The notes beneath the pieces were generated by a model. The model searched no databases. It saw only the letters and a program-made list of their open reading frames with translations, and was not told where the DNA came from. This document shows, piece after piece, positions 37,769 through 51,800 of a stretch of DNA of 64,000 bases. The DNA lies in NCBI GenBank assembly GCA_940671915.1, contig CALNVZ010003435.1, forward strand, positions 8,805,475 to 8,869,474. The letters run 5' to 3'. The translations under genes and the position numbers were made by a program. This DNA is from Paracentrotus lividus (Eukaryota > Echinodermata > Echinoidea > Camarodonta > Echinidae). The first letter of the stretch is position 1. Every line of letters starts with the position of its first letter.

Positions 37769-37940
37769 CAGTGGCAGATCCAGGATTGTGAAATACGGGG
37801 GAGGCGGGGGGGGGGGCATCCCGAAAATTTGAAAAAAATAGGGGGCGCAGCCGAAAATCTTTAGATTTTAACATGACATTGTACAGTCAATGAGTGGTTT
37901 TCAAATTATAGAAGGGGCGCGCGTCCCCTGCACCCCCGCT
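37769..37940 (+). mobile_element. CAGTGGCGGATCC MITE, family B (right end lost)
   Basis: Starts CAGTGGCAGATCCAGGATTG and carries the family's middle AATGAGTGGTTTTCAAATTA and GGGGCGCGCGTCCCCTGC words. Copies in the other orientation lie at 41496-41664 and 50047-50220. Confidence 0.8.
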
Positions 37941-39123
37941 ATAATTCCAAGTTAATGATATCTGAATGAATGCGTCAAGTAAAAGAAATATTGGGGTATC
38001 GAACTTGATGATAAACATGATAAGAGGGACCAAAGCAAACAGAACATAATACATGGTCATATCTGTTTATAATGTTCTTTCCATTTCCTTTCGTTTTCAT
38101 TTTTCTCTTACAATCTTTTTATCCTTTCTTAGCATTCGACATGGTCATAATAATTATGATCCTGTGCCCCCTCTATACCTTCGCCAAATTATTTAGAATT
38201 TGATATATACGATGAGCTAGGTTTTTTTTTTTCTCTCTCTCTCTCTCTACGCTTGCCAATATTTTTTTAAGGATACAAAAATTGCTCAAGGCTCCAAGAG
38301 ATTAAGGTTAAAGTATATTGTTAAATCCAAGGCTAAAGTTTGAGATTCCATGTCCTCAATTGTCTGGGATTGATCTTGAATGTCACCATCAAGGACCCTA
38401 TGTGCCAACTTTCTGTTTTGCTACATTTAATGTGTAGTTCCAGTTTGCATGTATGTTTATATTTTTATATTTAAAATCGCGTAAACACGAATTAACAAAC
38501 AATGAATAGTAGTTTTATAGTTTTAATAATATTAATCCTATCAAATATTCATAAAACACGATAAAAACTTCGGTGAGAAATTTGAAGCGAATCTCGGTCT
38601 AATGTATAAGCGCAAATTCCTTATGCCAAGGTAGAAGTCCCGTCAAATTGACTACATTTTTCTTTTTCAATATAAAATACTTTACAGACACGGGTGGGAA
38701 GGAAAATTTGATGATTATTATTGATAATTAATAAATTATTTCTAATAGCTCTTTAACCTAGATTAGCTAAATCTATAAATTGATTATTGAAGGGCTATTT
38801 TAAGGGAAAAGTAGACTGAGGGCGCCACATCTGCTCTTATAACCAAAATTAAATTTTAACACAGATTTAGTGTGTAAAAATCGGTGTAACGGTGATTTTG
38901 TTTGATTTATAGTTCATTTCAAATTAAGATTTTACACAGTATTTCAAAAGAGACCAATACACTGTATATTATTCAACCTTACCAAGACTAGAACGCAGCC
39001 TTAACGAACAACACCATTTATTATACGGTCCGAAGGCAGTGGATTAACCGATTTTTTTCTCTCTCTCCAGAATGTAACAAAGGGGAGAATAATCCAATCA
39101 TACAGGTTTAGCTGTCCTAAGGA
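37941..39123. other. Intergenic, nothing recognised
   Basis: AT-rich; a short CT microsatellite at 38231-38250. Confidence 0.4.
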
Positions 39124-39365
39124 GGTATCTCACTTCGCGAAGACGTATAGGTGAAACTCTGAGTCTTCTCCGAGACAACGATGCGTCTCAGTGACGTCTC
39201 CCGCGACTCATGAGCCGTCGCGGAAATTTCAGGGGACGTCTCTGAGACGAGTTCGAGACGACTTCGTGACTAGTTTTAAAACCATCTCATACCCATCTCA
39301 AATCAGTCTCAAACTTGTCCCAAATCCGTCTGAAATCCGTCTAATGACAAGTGAGATACCACCAT
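39124..39365. mobile_element. GAGACGTCTC-rich palindromic element, copy 2
   Basis: Left end GGTATCTCACTTCGCG, right end CAAGTGAGATACCACC. Dense GTCTC/GAGAC words between. Related to 20251-20417. Confidence 0.7.
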
Positions 39366-39907
39366 TACTCCACGATCGTATATCCCTTGAACATGTTTGA
39401 ATTATACTTCATCACAAAAGTCATGTATACCAAGTCATCTAATATGATTGTCTGAGGCACATGGATGAATATATATCACTTGATCTTGAACCTCTCTCAC
39501 GGGGATTCGATGTCATTCAACACAACAAAGTCACCATCCTCCTCCTCTTATAGCCAAAATGACGTTAATAAAACTCGTTGTATACACAGATAATGCCCTT
39601 CTAGTGCTCGACAGAGTTGCATGCATATTATTTGACATATTGTTGAGAAAAAGAGGTCTTTGTTGTGGTTCAAGCTTGTGTATTGAGTTTGGGACAATAA
39701 TATACTATTAGTTTTTTTTTGATATTTCTATTATTACTTTAGTCTATTCTAGAGCTCTACTATTAACGATACCAAGAAACTGGAAAGTTGAAACAAAAGT
39801 ATGGTATAAGAGTTTTACACATTGCGACAAATTACCCCGTATGTTTACATAGAACATTTACCCCGTATGGTGTATACATCTTATTTACCTTTTTCAATCC
39901 CATCCTT

Positions 39908-39938
<31 letters not shown>

Positions 39939-40282
39939 TGTCATTCTCATAATTATACAATATATTTATGAATCTATCTTTAACAATTCCATATCTCCAA
40001 GGCATGGATATAAGCGGGGGGGGGGGGGGGCTTGGGACTTGGGACCCCTAACCCTAGATTTCGAAGAAAGTGCCTAAATTATCATCAAAGTATATCACAT
40101 TGTTCCCATTAAAAAAAAAGGAAGGCACTCGCCCCCCAGCTACCAAATTGGAAAATCGACGATGCCACATGCCCCCTATTGAAATGATCTGCGCCTGCCT
40201 CCATTTAGTGTTAGCTTTTTATCATCTTCATAATATACGCAATTTGTTCCCTCGTTCACAAATGTATTAGAAGAAAAATTGG
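39366..40282. other. Intergenic, nothing recognised
   Basis: CT microsatellite (39909-39938) and a G-run (40016-40030). Confidence 0.4.
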
Positions 40283-41192
40283 TATTTTGTACAGACTCGG
40301 GTTTTTTATTCCTATAGACAAGTGTTAGTAATGCTGTATAAATCACTTATACAACCCCATATCACTTACGGTATTGAGGTATGGGGTAGCACTTATCACA
40401 CAAACCTACAATGCTTATTCCTAAGTAAAAAAAATGGCAGTACGTGCAATCACATTTAGTACATTTGACGCAAATTCTAAAATGCTTTTTAAACAACTTA
40501 ACCTATTGAACATTTTCCAGTTGCACAAGTTATCTATTTGTACCTTCATGCATGATCTTTTTTTATAATAATCTACCATATACACTTAACAGATATTGTT
40601 CTTTAATACAACATGGGCATAGCACGAGACAAAAAGAAAACGAGAAACTTCATATACCTAAATTCAGATCAAAGCAGGGACAATTTTCCTTAACGTATAC
40701 AGGTACGAGCTTTAGGAATGATTTACCATTGGTATTAAGGAAAACATTATCAAGATTTTATTTTCGCAAACTTTTGAAAGAATATTTACTCGAAGAATAA
40801 ATCAATCATGAATAAACAGGTAATTTTGCACCTGCAGTTACAAATCATTTTTGCAAAGTTTAGGGACTTATATAACATTTTTTAGTATATATTATAAGTA
40901 GTACACTATTAGACTACAATTTTATCATGATTATAATGACATGTTTAACCATTGCATGTATCATATATTGTAAATACCTTCTGTTTAACCATTGTAAATA
41001 TCTAATTATTGTATTCTGTAAGAACATCAGGTATCAGACTCGATTAGCATAGTCATGCTTTTTTCTGATCACCTTTTTATCCTTATATTACATCTCTGTA
41101 TATCAAATGCCATGAAAATGTGATTGTATTTTGATGATGTTAATTGAATGGATAAATAAAGTTCAAGTATCCAGTATCAAGTATCAAGTATC
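40283..41192 (+). mobile_element. CR1/L2-like non-LTR retrotransposon, 5'-truncated 3' end
   Basis: Conceptual translation across 40325-40800, with frame breaks, gives the C-terminal end of a non-LTR reverse transcriptase. Recognisable blocks are LYKSLIQPHITYGIEVWGST, MAVRAITFSTFD, LHKLSICTFMHDL, then an open frame with HSTRQKENEKLHIPKFRSKQ and SFRNDLPLVLRKTLSRF, ending LLEE and stop. The spacing (Y-G-x-W-G, R-x-ITF, H-x-TR, R..G..S....G...N.LP) is typical of the CR1/L2/Rex group. A 3' UTR of about 350 bases ends in AATAAAGTTCAAG and short AGTATCA tandem copies (41160-41192), the usual CR1-type tail. Dead copy. Confidence 0.85.
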
Positions 41193-41495
41193 AATTCTCG
41201 TCATGTCACCCATTTTCACCTTCCCATCGGCCTTTCCAATCTCTTTGGCACTTCGCACTCGTTTCACTCTCTACATGCTCTTTGTCGTTAATTCACCTTA
41301 TTCTTTATATTTCATTTCGGTAAATTAATATCATGTATGAGAAACTTGTCACTTGTTCCTTGATACTATGGAAAGCAAAGGTCACATGTTTTACACAAAT
41401 ATTTTCTTTTTGATCATCGTGAGATAAACGAATTGTCTCATGACTACCTGGGATATTAACATTGTATTCCAAACACTTGAAATGCACTTCATTCT

Positions 41496-41664
41496 CAATG
41501 GCGGATCCAGGCGGGGGCGCAGGGGACGCGCGCCCCCTCTATAATTTTGAAAACCACTCATTGACTATTAAAATTGGAAGTTTTTCAGCTGCGTCCCCTA
41601 ATTTTCCAAATTTTCAGGATGCGCCCCCCCCCCCCCGTATCTCGAAATCCTGGATCCGCCACTG
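41496..41664 (-). mobile_element. CAGTGGCGGATCC MITE, family B
   Basis: Complete copy: CAATGGCGGATCCAGGCGGG to CCTGGATCCGCCACTG, 169 bp, with the family's C-run. Opposite orientation to the copy at 37769. Confidence 0.85.
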
Positions 41665-42024
41665 ATTCTGATATTTTCATTATGGAATTGGCAATTTTCA
41701 TTATAGAGTAGACCAAATAATTAAACAGTTCGCAGTAGAAGCAACATTTCAATTCCATTACTTGACAAAAAGCTGAGTCTGCTTAAAACACTATCAACCA
41801 AATATTTGTTATGACGATACATAAAACTGTGAATGTTTCATTTTGCTACGATGACTATGCAAGGGCACCACACTAAAACTTTAAAAAGGGGGAAAAAGTT
41901 GGGACTTGCTCGATCTTTCATTTTCTGAGACAATTCCCGAGTCGAACCCGATAGGCCCCCTAACCCAGTACGTAGAATAAAGTGCCTAAAATCGACACCC
42001 CCATTGAGCAAACTAAAAAAAAAA

Positions 42025-42098
42025 ACACACACTCATACACACGCACATACACATACACACACACACAAGCACACATACACACACACACATACACAGAC
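42025..42098. repeat. (CA)n microsatellite
   Basis: Imperfect CA/CACACAT repeat of about 75 bases, preceded by a short A-run. Confidence 0.95.
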
Positions 42099-42701
42099 TA
42101 TACATAACCGACGAGTGAAAGGAGTTACCCACATGGATTTAATTTTAACAAAAAATTCATGCGCAACGACCCCCCCCCCCCCCCCCCCCACGGTGAAGAA
42201 TTTCGCGACGTGACATGAACAATATTTGGATGTACTCAGATCTGAAATTCGGGTTTGATCCGCCACTGTTGTGTGTGTGTGTCTTTTAAATAGATTTTTA
42301 CCCATTTGTTTCAAAAATGAAATCTCCAAAAATCGTTCCTATTTCTTATACAAGCCCCCACCCCTAATTGCGGCAAGGAATATTTTGATTTGCCGACATG
42401 GTTTCTATTGTATTCCTTGTCAACGGCATTTTTGGATTTATCAAAAGATTTAATTCTGAATGTGTACATGTGCGGTATGATAGCATACAAGTGTCACACA
42501 CCCCCACACTGCCCCACATCAGTGACCCTCTCCCTCTAGAGTCCTAAAATATTAACCCTTTAGCGACCTTATCCCTCTGTTTAACGCGCGCACATGCGAG
42601 CACAATCGATTTCGTCATTACGCGTACGTATATCACCATCTCCGCCCTCGACTCGCCTAGCAGACGACATCACTCTACTCCTCGCCTGTATCCAAGGGAA
42701 G

Positions 42702-42709
42702 TGACGTCT
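42702..42709 (+). promoter_or_regulatory. CRE-like site upstream of the MAO gene
   Basis: TGACGTCT lies 80 bases before the MAO start codon, one base from the CRE consensus TGACGTCA. No TATA box is evident in the preceding 300 bases, which are relatively CG-rich, fitting a TATA-less promoter. Confidence 0.3.
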
Positions 42710-42788
42710 TCTGAGACAAGAAGATAAGAAGAGGAAAGAGAAAACATCATCATTACTCTCTTTAGGAGCATACATCTCATCATCTACA

Positions 42789-42837
42789 ATGCCTGAGAAT
42801 AAGCGGCAGGTTATTGTAATTGGCGGCGGAATCAGCG
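42789..42837 (+). CDS. MAO exon 1 (start codon, FAD-binding motif)
   Basis: ATG at 42789 begins [17 protein letters not shown]; the first base of the last Gly codon ends the exon at donor GTAAGA. The beta-strand plus GxGxxG pattern is the FAD ADP-binding fold. The next exon lies 6.1 kb away. Confidence 0.95.
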
Positions 42838-45800
42838 GTAAGACGTATATCAATTATCCGGGGATTATTATTAACGCAATTAAGACATGATAGTCAACCA
42901 ATGTACGTGAATGTTTATTCCTCAGTGGTCAATCATTACTAGACGATCATTAGGCAAGGTCATTAGCTTATCGCACGGTTTATTGAATACAGGTTGTACA
43001 TATCTGTTTGACCATTATGTTTTCATAGAAGTTTAATATTTTCCGGCGCCTAACCTATTATCATAATGCTAAAAAAAAATAATAATGTACAAGACCTTGC
43101 CTTTTGAATGTAACAAAACGACTCGATGACTAACTTTAATTGTCTGTATATCTCACATAATAACAACCTTTTTAAAAAATTAAAAACGATTATTCGTCTT
43201 CGAAATAGATAAGCGTATAGATCTGTATTTGCAACATGAACACAAACTTCTTAAACCGACACGATTTATAACGTTCTAGTTTATTAAGCATTATCAACAG
43301 TGATTATAGTACAAGGACTTGTGTAGTAAATAAACATGAAAATAATGTGTATTCGTTTAGAACAAGCTTTTACACAGCTAAAACCAAGGAGCTTCAAACA
43401 CATTGCAAACAAATAATACAAAATCTTAATATATTTTTTTCTTATTTACAACGTTTTTAGTGAGTATTAGAGATTACAATGGACAATGATCATTTTTTGT
43501 TGTTCTTTAATACAAACTCCTTTTCATGATTTCATTAGCATTAATATCAATTAAAATTTAGTTTATATTTTACATGGATGTTCAATCGTACAAAATGAAA
43601 AGATGTCATTTTGAAATGCTACGACATTATAATATTCCCATACTCGCTTTAGCCGCAGTACAAAAGTCATACTTCAGAAACCATAGAAGCTTTCAACATA
43701 AGTTAGCCATGAGAATCTTATGATGACGGAACAATCTATGGTTTCACAATGGTGTTGTGTTTTATATCTGATATAACCAATATCGACTACTTACAAAGCA
43801 AAAGGGCGTTATTCCTTGTGATTTTACATAGATTTAATGCCTTCTAGCTCGAATGCAATTTGTAAGATGAACTGATGTTTTGCGTTCCAACATGCACACA
43901 GACCAACTGAGCCCTCACATGAGTTTCACAAATGTGTATCCCTGTATTTGAATTGTGATGCCTCTCAAGTTATTCGTTGCTGAGATGCAACACTCAATCG
44001 AAGAAGAAAGTATTTCAGTAATAAATATGAATAAATAGATGGAGCTTTATGAAGTGTATTTTATTGTATTGTATTGTATTGCATCGGAATTATTTCGAGA
44101 AAAAATGTCTACAAATGCAGAAAAGAATTTGAAAAACCTGTATCTAGGTCTGCACCTCTTTACATAAGTCGGCGTTAGCGTATATAATTAGAATTAAACG
44201 TGATAAATAGTGATTTTGCATTTAGGCCTATTGAATGGCAGGCGGGGATCCAAGAAAAGGGGGGGGGGGTTGAGCGAGCATTTAGAAAAGGTGCTTTCAA
44301 TCGGCCGATAAGCCCCTCTCCCTCCTGAAACCCCCAAATTGTTGCTTTTTCTTCTTTGTTCCCTCATTTTTTAGTAAGGCCCCGAGTGAACTTGTGGATT
44401 TTATATGTACTCTATATTTTTAAAGATATACCCTACGAAACAAATTTTGTATTTATGGTTGTCTCCTTTGACTTTGGCTCCATCAAACGTGTTTGTCTGA
44501 GGGTCACAACCCTATCATACACAAAAGTAAACACTTAGTTTAGAGCCCTGGAATTCAAGGCCAGACACAAATATTGACTTATACCTCGATACCCTTTGAG
44601 CCAACAATATTTAGCAATTATTTTACTGATAATAGTCCTCTTCATATGCTACATCCATTGTTGGAACACGTAAAAGCTCATTTCCACATGGGCCTAAATA
44701 AAAGTTTAATAAATAAGATAAAAACAAGCATAAAACCCATGTTATTGATAATGAATGCAGAAGGGAGCTCGTTGAGTATCTCTGTTGGATGTCCTTTATA
44801 TGTAACGCAACTCGTATAATCAGTATTTAGAGCACTCTCTATTTAGCAAAAACATACTACAGCGCTTACACAACAAAATAATATTGTATAATTTGAAATA
44901 GCGTTTTGACGTCTGAATAAGAAAATAAGTTTTAATAGATTTTTAAACTTGTCACTTGCGCTTAGTCAAAGAAAAATATTTAAGCAAATATCCATTCTAT
45001 TATAATCCGCATGATCAGTCGTGTGCAAACCCTGAATTTACGATGATGATTATAATTTGAAATGTTTTATCAGTGTCGGTGGACACTGGATCGTTATATG
45101 TTTTGATGTAGTCCAAATTCCGCATCTTCATCGGATGTTGCCAAGGCGACAATAATGCATAATTGAGGAGGCTTTACCTCATCTGCAGACGAGTGCAGCT
45201 ATTGACGAACATTTTATTTTTTACATACGTTCGTTATAGTTATTTTTTTACTTTATTTCCACAAGTTGAATAGAATATAGGTACAAAGTTATAAAGAGAA
45301 GATAATCAAAATGTGGGTGAATTAACAAAGTCTATCTGGGCCTATCAAGGTCAATCCCCAATTAATTATTATGGCATATTCCTTAAAGTCGTGAGTCACA
45401 TTGTTCAGCACTTTAAAATTTCGTAAAAAAAAAAAACTCTCAAGAACTTTAATTTTTATTTTAGTAGAATTTTGGTAAAATAATATAGACATGGCGTATT
45501 CATGTTTCGAATGTACTCTGAATGTCTGAAATGAAAAACGAGGCCCGGATCAACCTTACACCGAACGGCACCGTTTCCAAAAATATCAAACCTCTGACCT
45601 CTGCTCAACATAGGGTGACGAAAACTGCACTACATTCCCACTTTTCCAATACCTCTCCCTCTCTTCTTCGTCTTTCTCTCCATTTCTCCCCCTTTCTCCA
45701 TATCTCACTCCTTGCCTTAGATAGCAGATTGGTTGCCAAAATGCATTACTTACCAATCTTATTCTCGCATCCATTCTATCTTACTTTGCCTCTTTTGTTT

Positions 45801-48800
45801 CGTTTTTCCTCTTGCCTCCCTGCCTATTGTATTCCTTTATCTATCGATATCTCTAATTCCCTGTCTCTTGCCTGACATAAGATGACGAAACTGCACCCCT
45901 TTTACAATACTATTCTCTCTGTATATCTCTCTTCTCCCCTGATTCCTTACCTAACATAAATCTCTCCTTCCCTGTTTGACATAAGGTGACGAAACTGCAC
46001 CCCTTTCACAATATTTCTGTATCTCGCTATATCTTGCTCCTCCTCTGCCTCCCTGACCAACATAAGGTGAAGGAACTTTACCACCACTTTCCCATTTTTT
46101 TAAATGTCTGTTTATATCACCACCTCCTACCGTATTGATCAACATAAGGTTACTAAACTGCACCCCATTTCAGTCTTCCTCTATCTCTCTATGTCTCTCT
46201 CCTCTTGCCTCCTTCCCCAAAATAAGTGACGAAACTGCACCCATTTCATCTATGACTCTCTGTCCTCTCTTGCTTCGCTTCATGTCGGTTGTTACAGTGA
46301 TGCCTAACATAAGGTGACGAAACTGCACTACTTTCAAAGTCTTCCTTTATCTCTGTATATTTTTCCTTTTCTACACCCCTGCATATCACAAGGTCTCAAA
46401 ACTAAACACTTTTCCCATCCTTCCTCTATATCTCTGCATCTCTCATCTCCTGCCTTCCTGTCTAACATATGAGGTGACGAAACTGCACCCATTCTTCCTT
46501 ATATCTCTCTATATTTCTCCTTTTCTACACCCCTACATCATTTACATATCGTAAGGTGGCGAAACTGCACCCCTTCCCCAATCTTCCTCTATGTCTCTCT
46601 TCTCTTGTCTCCCTACCGGAACAACGAACAAGGTGACGAAACGACATTATTTGCTTTTAGTCTTCCTCTATTTCTCGGCATCTCTCCTCTCCTGCCTTAC
46701 TTCATATCACAAGGTGACGGAACTTCAATCCTTTCCTCTATCGCTCTCACCTCTCTTGCCGTTCTACCTAACATAAGATGACGAAACTGCACTACTTGCA
46801 ATAACTTGCGCAATCTTCCTTTACCTATCTATCTATTTCTCTCTTTCGGCACCCCTGCATATCAGAAGATGACGAAACTGCACTACTTCCCAATCTTCCT
46901 TTCTCTCTATATATTTCTTCCTTTCTATACCCTCCTCCTATGTCTCCCTGCCTAATGCATGGTGACGTAATGGCACTCCTTTCCCAATCCTCTTTTATTT
47001 TTATATCACTTTCTCATTAGCTGCACCACTTCTACAATTTTTTTATCCTGTCTATATCTGCATCTCCGACTTGATCAACGTAGGGTCGACGAAATTACAC
47101 CCCTATCCCAATCTTCATTTTCCCCCCCATATCCCTCCTTTCCTACATCACTGCCATGCCTGCATGAACACAAGGTGCCGAAACTGCGCCTCTTTCCCAA
47201 ATTTCCTCTACCTCTCTCGTATCTCTTGTCTACCTGCCTAACATAATTATGATGACGAAACTGTACACCTTTCCTAGACTTCTTCTATGTCTCTTTCTGT
47301 CTCTCCCTCCACCACGATAACACGGTAACGAAAGTTCACTGCATTTCTGCCCTCCCAATTTCTTGTTTGTTTGTTTGTTTGTTTGTTTTGTTTGTTTTTT
47401 CGCCTCTTAATCTTATATAATACGTTGGACTACAAGGCTATAAGGGAAATGATTATTGTTTGACAATAATCAAATGATTATTTATTATCAAAACTTCAAG
47501 GACTTAACATCCCTCCTTATATTTTAAAGTTGGAAAGACAGGTCTGACACATGACACATCGTTATCTTTCACAACCCTTTACTTATCATTAACAAAATTT
47601 ATTCATTGATTTCATACATAACAATTTCATTAGCAGCCTATATTTTACATGTTTTACTTTGTAGGAAATGCACAAGATAAACGAATTCATATGATTTGTG
47701 CTACGTTTTCACCTTAAAGTGAATGCGGAAAGAATAAAGCTAGAAATAATAAACACTATGTCTCTGGTCTTTATCTGTTGTTATTTGATTGATGTCGTGT
47801 TAAGGCCTCGTGTCAAGCAAAGACTGTTTATCAGTTAGAATATTCTGGAAATGGAAAGATATAAAACTGGAGTCATATTTTTTCTCAAGTTCTTATAAGA
47901 AACGCATAAGAACGTTATGTTATGTCTTTCCCATTAATTATTGGACGAAAAATTAACATTAACAAATGTTTTCTTAAATCGGAATCATCAAATGAAAGTA
48001 TAGTCCTTATATTGATTAAGATAAGACAAAGTAAATATGATAAATATACTATACTTCTGGCTAGTCTTTATGTTTCTCTGTCTTTTATTTTTGTTCTCAA
48101 CAAACGATCTTGTTTCATGATTGCCATCGTGTTATGTCTATGATGGCAATTTGTAATGTAATCTATACTGACCTCAGTGTCAGCATGCTACTTGATTTGT
48201 CCAGACATCAACAACTTATATGTTGTGATGTTAGTATGTTTTGAAAGCCAAGAGAACGTTTATACTTGTCTAGTATGGCACCACATAGCACCCCTCTGCA
48301 TCATAATTTAGAATAATGTTTCATATTTTATGGTTGACGTCGTGTGATAGCAAAAGAGAATATCGATTACAACAAAGTGAAATGCAATCCAATGGTAAAC
48401 ATAACTTCCTTCAGGGATTCGATGACCCCGTGAGGGCAAAGGTCATGACCTTTTCAAAGTGCAAATTCAAGGTAGGTCTTGGGTATAATGATGTGAAACA
48501 TTCATGGCACAGATTTTTCGATGTTGTCGGAGTAGAATGGAATGGGAGTACGGTTTCAGTGACCGTGTTTGTACATGGATCAAAGACAAACGCCGCTTGC
48601 ATATACATCTACAATATGAATATATATGTTTTCCCTGAATCAGAAGTATGTGTATTAATATAAATATCAGGCACTGATCCAGGGCGCCCGACCGCGCCGC
48701 CCCCAGTAAAAAAAAATGATGGATGCCTGATCCGAGTAACCAAACGACCTTTCCCCTATAACCGATATAATATGTTGACCTTCTTGATGCCCGAAGGCCG

Positions 48801-51800
48801 AAAAGAAATGGGTCCAAATTATATTTATAACATTTTCTTTGAATTTTGTAGTCTTACCCCTCGATGGTATAAATGTAATATCAATGTATTGCTAAGTACA
48901 ATACAGTTGGCCATAACATTTCAAGAAATTTCATGTATTCATCACCTCCTTAGGTCTGTCTGCTGCTAAACTGCTTCACGACCAGGGTATAGACGTACTT
49001 GTACTGGAAGCACGGGACAGAGTCGGTGGCAGGACACATACCGTTAGGGTAGGTTTAAAGGGGGGGGGGGTGTTCAAGTAATGGCGAATCCAGGGGGAGA
49101 GTAGGAGGGAGTATCCGATATTGTCTGATCAACCCCTCCTTTTGCAAAATTGGCATTGGTGACTCCTTCCTCTATTTCTAAGTCCTGGATCCACCGCTGA
49201 TGTGGGGGCGTCACGAAATGGTGACGAAATTTACCGGCGAGTATACATAATGTGCAAATGATGTAGGCCAAAAGAGCAAGAGCCAAAAAGTTGTTTGCTA
49301 TTCCCTTTTTTGTAAACCTGAGAAAACTTCCTTTAAGGAATGCATCAAAATATAATTTTCAAATGTATGGAGCAAAGAGAAATGTTTAGCAGGTTAAAGT
49401 GGTATCGAGAATGGTAGCTATATTGCCACTTGGTATAAACCCTTAGTCTAGTTACCTTTTAGTTTTAGAAAATGCCGTAATCGCATACTCATATAATTTG
49501 CTTCCCCAACACCGCATGGTAATGTGAACGTTCTGAGAAAATTCAAATGGACTTTACACCAACGTGATAATGAGAAAATATGATAATAATGGCTTGCTGC
49601 AGTTTTTGCGGTAATGTTGCCATGGCTCCTCTTCAAATTGACATGACTAGAAGAAGTTATTCTTCTAATAGGAGATGAAAAATTATTTTTCCATCTGAAT
49701 TTAAAATCACAAACAAAATAAAGAAATCTCAGACCGTATATGAAATCAGTCTGGACATGATGATGTTGTTTAGATTAGTTTAGTTTTTTATTTTTTATTT
49801 ATTCATTTTTTGCTCGTATGTGTTTGATCCTGTATAAGATAAAAATACCTCTAAAATCTTTGTTCTTCTTTAGAATGATAAAGTGAAATATGTTGATGTT
49901 GGAGGATCCTACGTGGGACCGACCCAGACTCGTGTCATCCGCCTTGCCAATGAACTCGGCATCCAGAATTACAAAGTCTTTGATGAAGATGCTGCTCTAC
50001 TATCCATTAAAGTAAGTAAATAACTAAAATGATGATGATAACAAATCAGTAGCGGATCCAAGCGGGGGCGTAGGGGACGCGCGCCCCTCTATAACTTGAA
50101 AACCACTCATTGACTGTACATGTTAAAATCGGAAGATTTCCGGTTGCGCCCACTACTTTTTCAAATTTTCGGGATGCGCCCCCCCCCCCCCCGTATTTCA
50201 AAATCCTGGATCCGCCACTGCGAATACATGTAATATCTGTAAAGCGCTTAAACAATGTTTAAAAGCACGTCGTTGAACAATATGGTTCAATTTGCACACT
50301 CATGTAATATTCCGAACAATCACACTATTAAAACATTGAATATTAGTATAATTACCAGGCTTAACTTTGATAAGGTGTAAACTGCATTCAAGGAATTTCA
50401 TCCCACCGGTACCTATTTACCTCGCCTGGGTCGAGTGAGGCATGATGTTTAGATTTGTATCTACACGTACACAAAGCGTGGATAGATCATGGGGCTGAAA
50501 GGGGGAAAAGGGAGGGGTTAACATGGTTAAAGTGAGTATTAACCCCATACTTCTCAATACATGTAAGATTACACATTTAAAGGTGCATCCCCGATGTCAT
50601 AAGTTCGAATATTTCATTAAATTGCATGTAGGTTAAACCTGGTATACATTGTGTACATAATGATCTCTCCTCGCGATCGCAATAAAACCGTTTTGCTCAT
50701 TCACGGTACTTTGACTTCATTGTTTATGACAAGCTATAAATCGCGTCAATAGAAAAACGTTTGAAGCACCTAACATTTAAAAAAGAAAATCTTGAAAATT
50801 ATGATATAGGGCATATACATGACTTTGCACTGTATTATCTAAATTATATACAGTGCAGTATTAGATATTGTTATATCGTTGCTAGGATCAAAAATTATTA
50901 TTTGATATCAGCTGTTGAACGTTAATCAATAACTTCATGTAGATATTGACGTGTCATATATTGAATTTGTTGAATTAAATGTGCTGAACTAGCTCATTCA
51001 CAATATATTTTTTTACGATGGACATAATGTGGTGAGAGTGGGAAAGAGCAGACTATGGAACACCTGTTGAGTAAAGTCCTGTGTCCAACCAATTCCTTGG
51101 TCCAACACTGGACTGGTGCTATTAATGTAGTGACCCGAAAAGAAGAAGTATATGCACCAGTATATAATCCATAATATTAATTAGTATTATCAATTTGAGT
51201 GCCACAAAAGCGCTATAATTTTCCGAGACATTACCTTGGTCACATGGTATTTTCTAAACGACAAATTAGAACATGATTGACGGCGATGTGCAAATATATA
51301 TTTTTCATATATTACACTGTCCGTCATAAAGTTGGAATATTTTTTTGCCGCTATCATGGCTATAGCGACATGATTTTGCTCTGACTTTAATTTCTTGAAT
51401 ATGTTTGTCCCTGCTTTTACTTTTTGGGACCCTGGCTATATCTTGGACGTTCTCCCAACCCTTCACGTGGACCTTTTTCCAAAAAAGTTTTGTCCACCCC
51501 CGTGATGCCCATTTTGGTCATTTTTTCTCATTTTGGGGCCCCTTTTTGTTTTCCCGGCCGATCAAGCCCCCCTTAGTCCTACCCAAAAGAAACGCGACTG
51601 AGGTGTATTGTTTTATATTATTCTTTAAGTTAAATCTATATTTCTGGGGACAGGCTTACGTTTTTTGTCTAGGGGAGGGCTTGAAATAAAAAACGAGATT
51701 GGTGAAAATTCGGAATATTTTATTTCATCTGCATGCTGAAAACAAAAGAAATGAAAAACCACCTTTAACCCATAAATATCATCATTTTCCCCTTAAATTT

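Noticed and set aside
48316..48663. 115-codon plus-strand frame with overlapping minus-strand frames
   Set aside because: Inside MAO intron 1, open on both strands, no recognisable family and no supporting exon structure.
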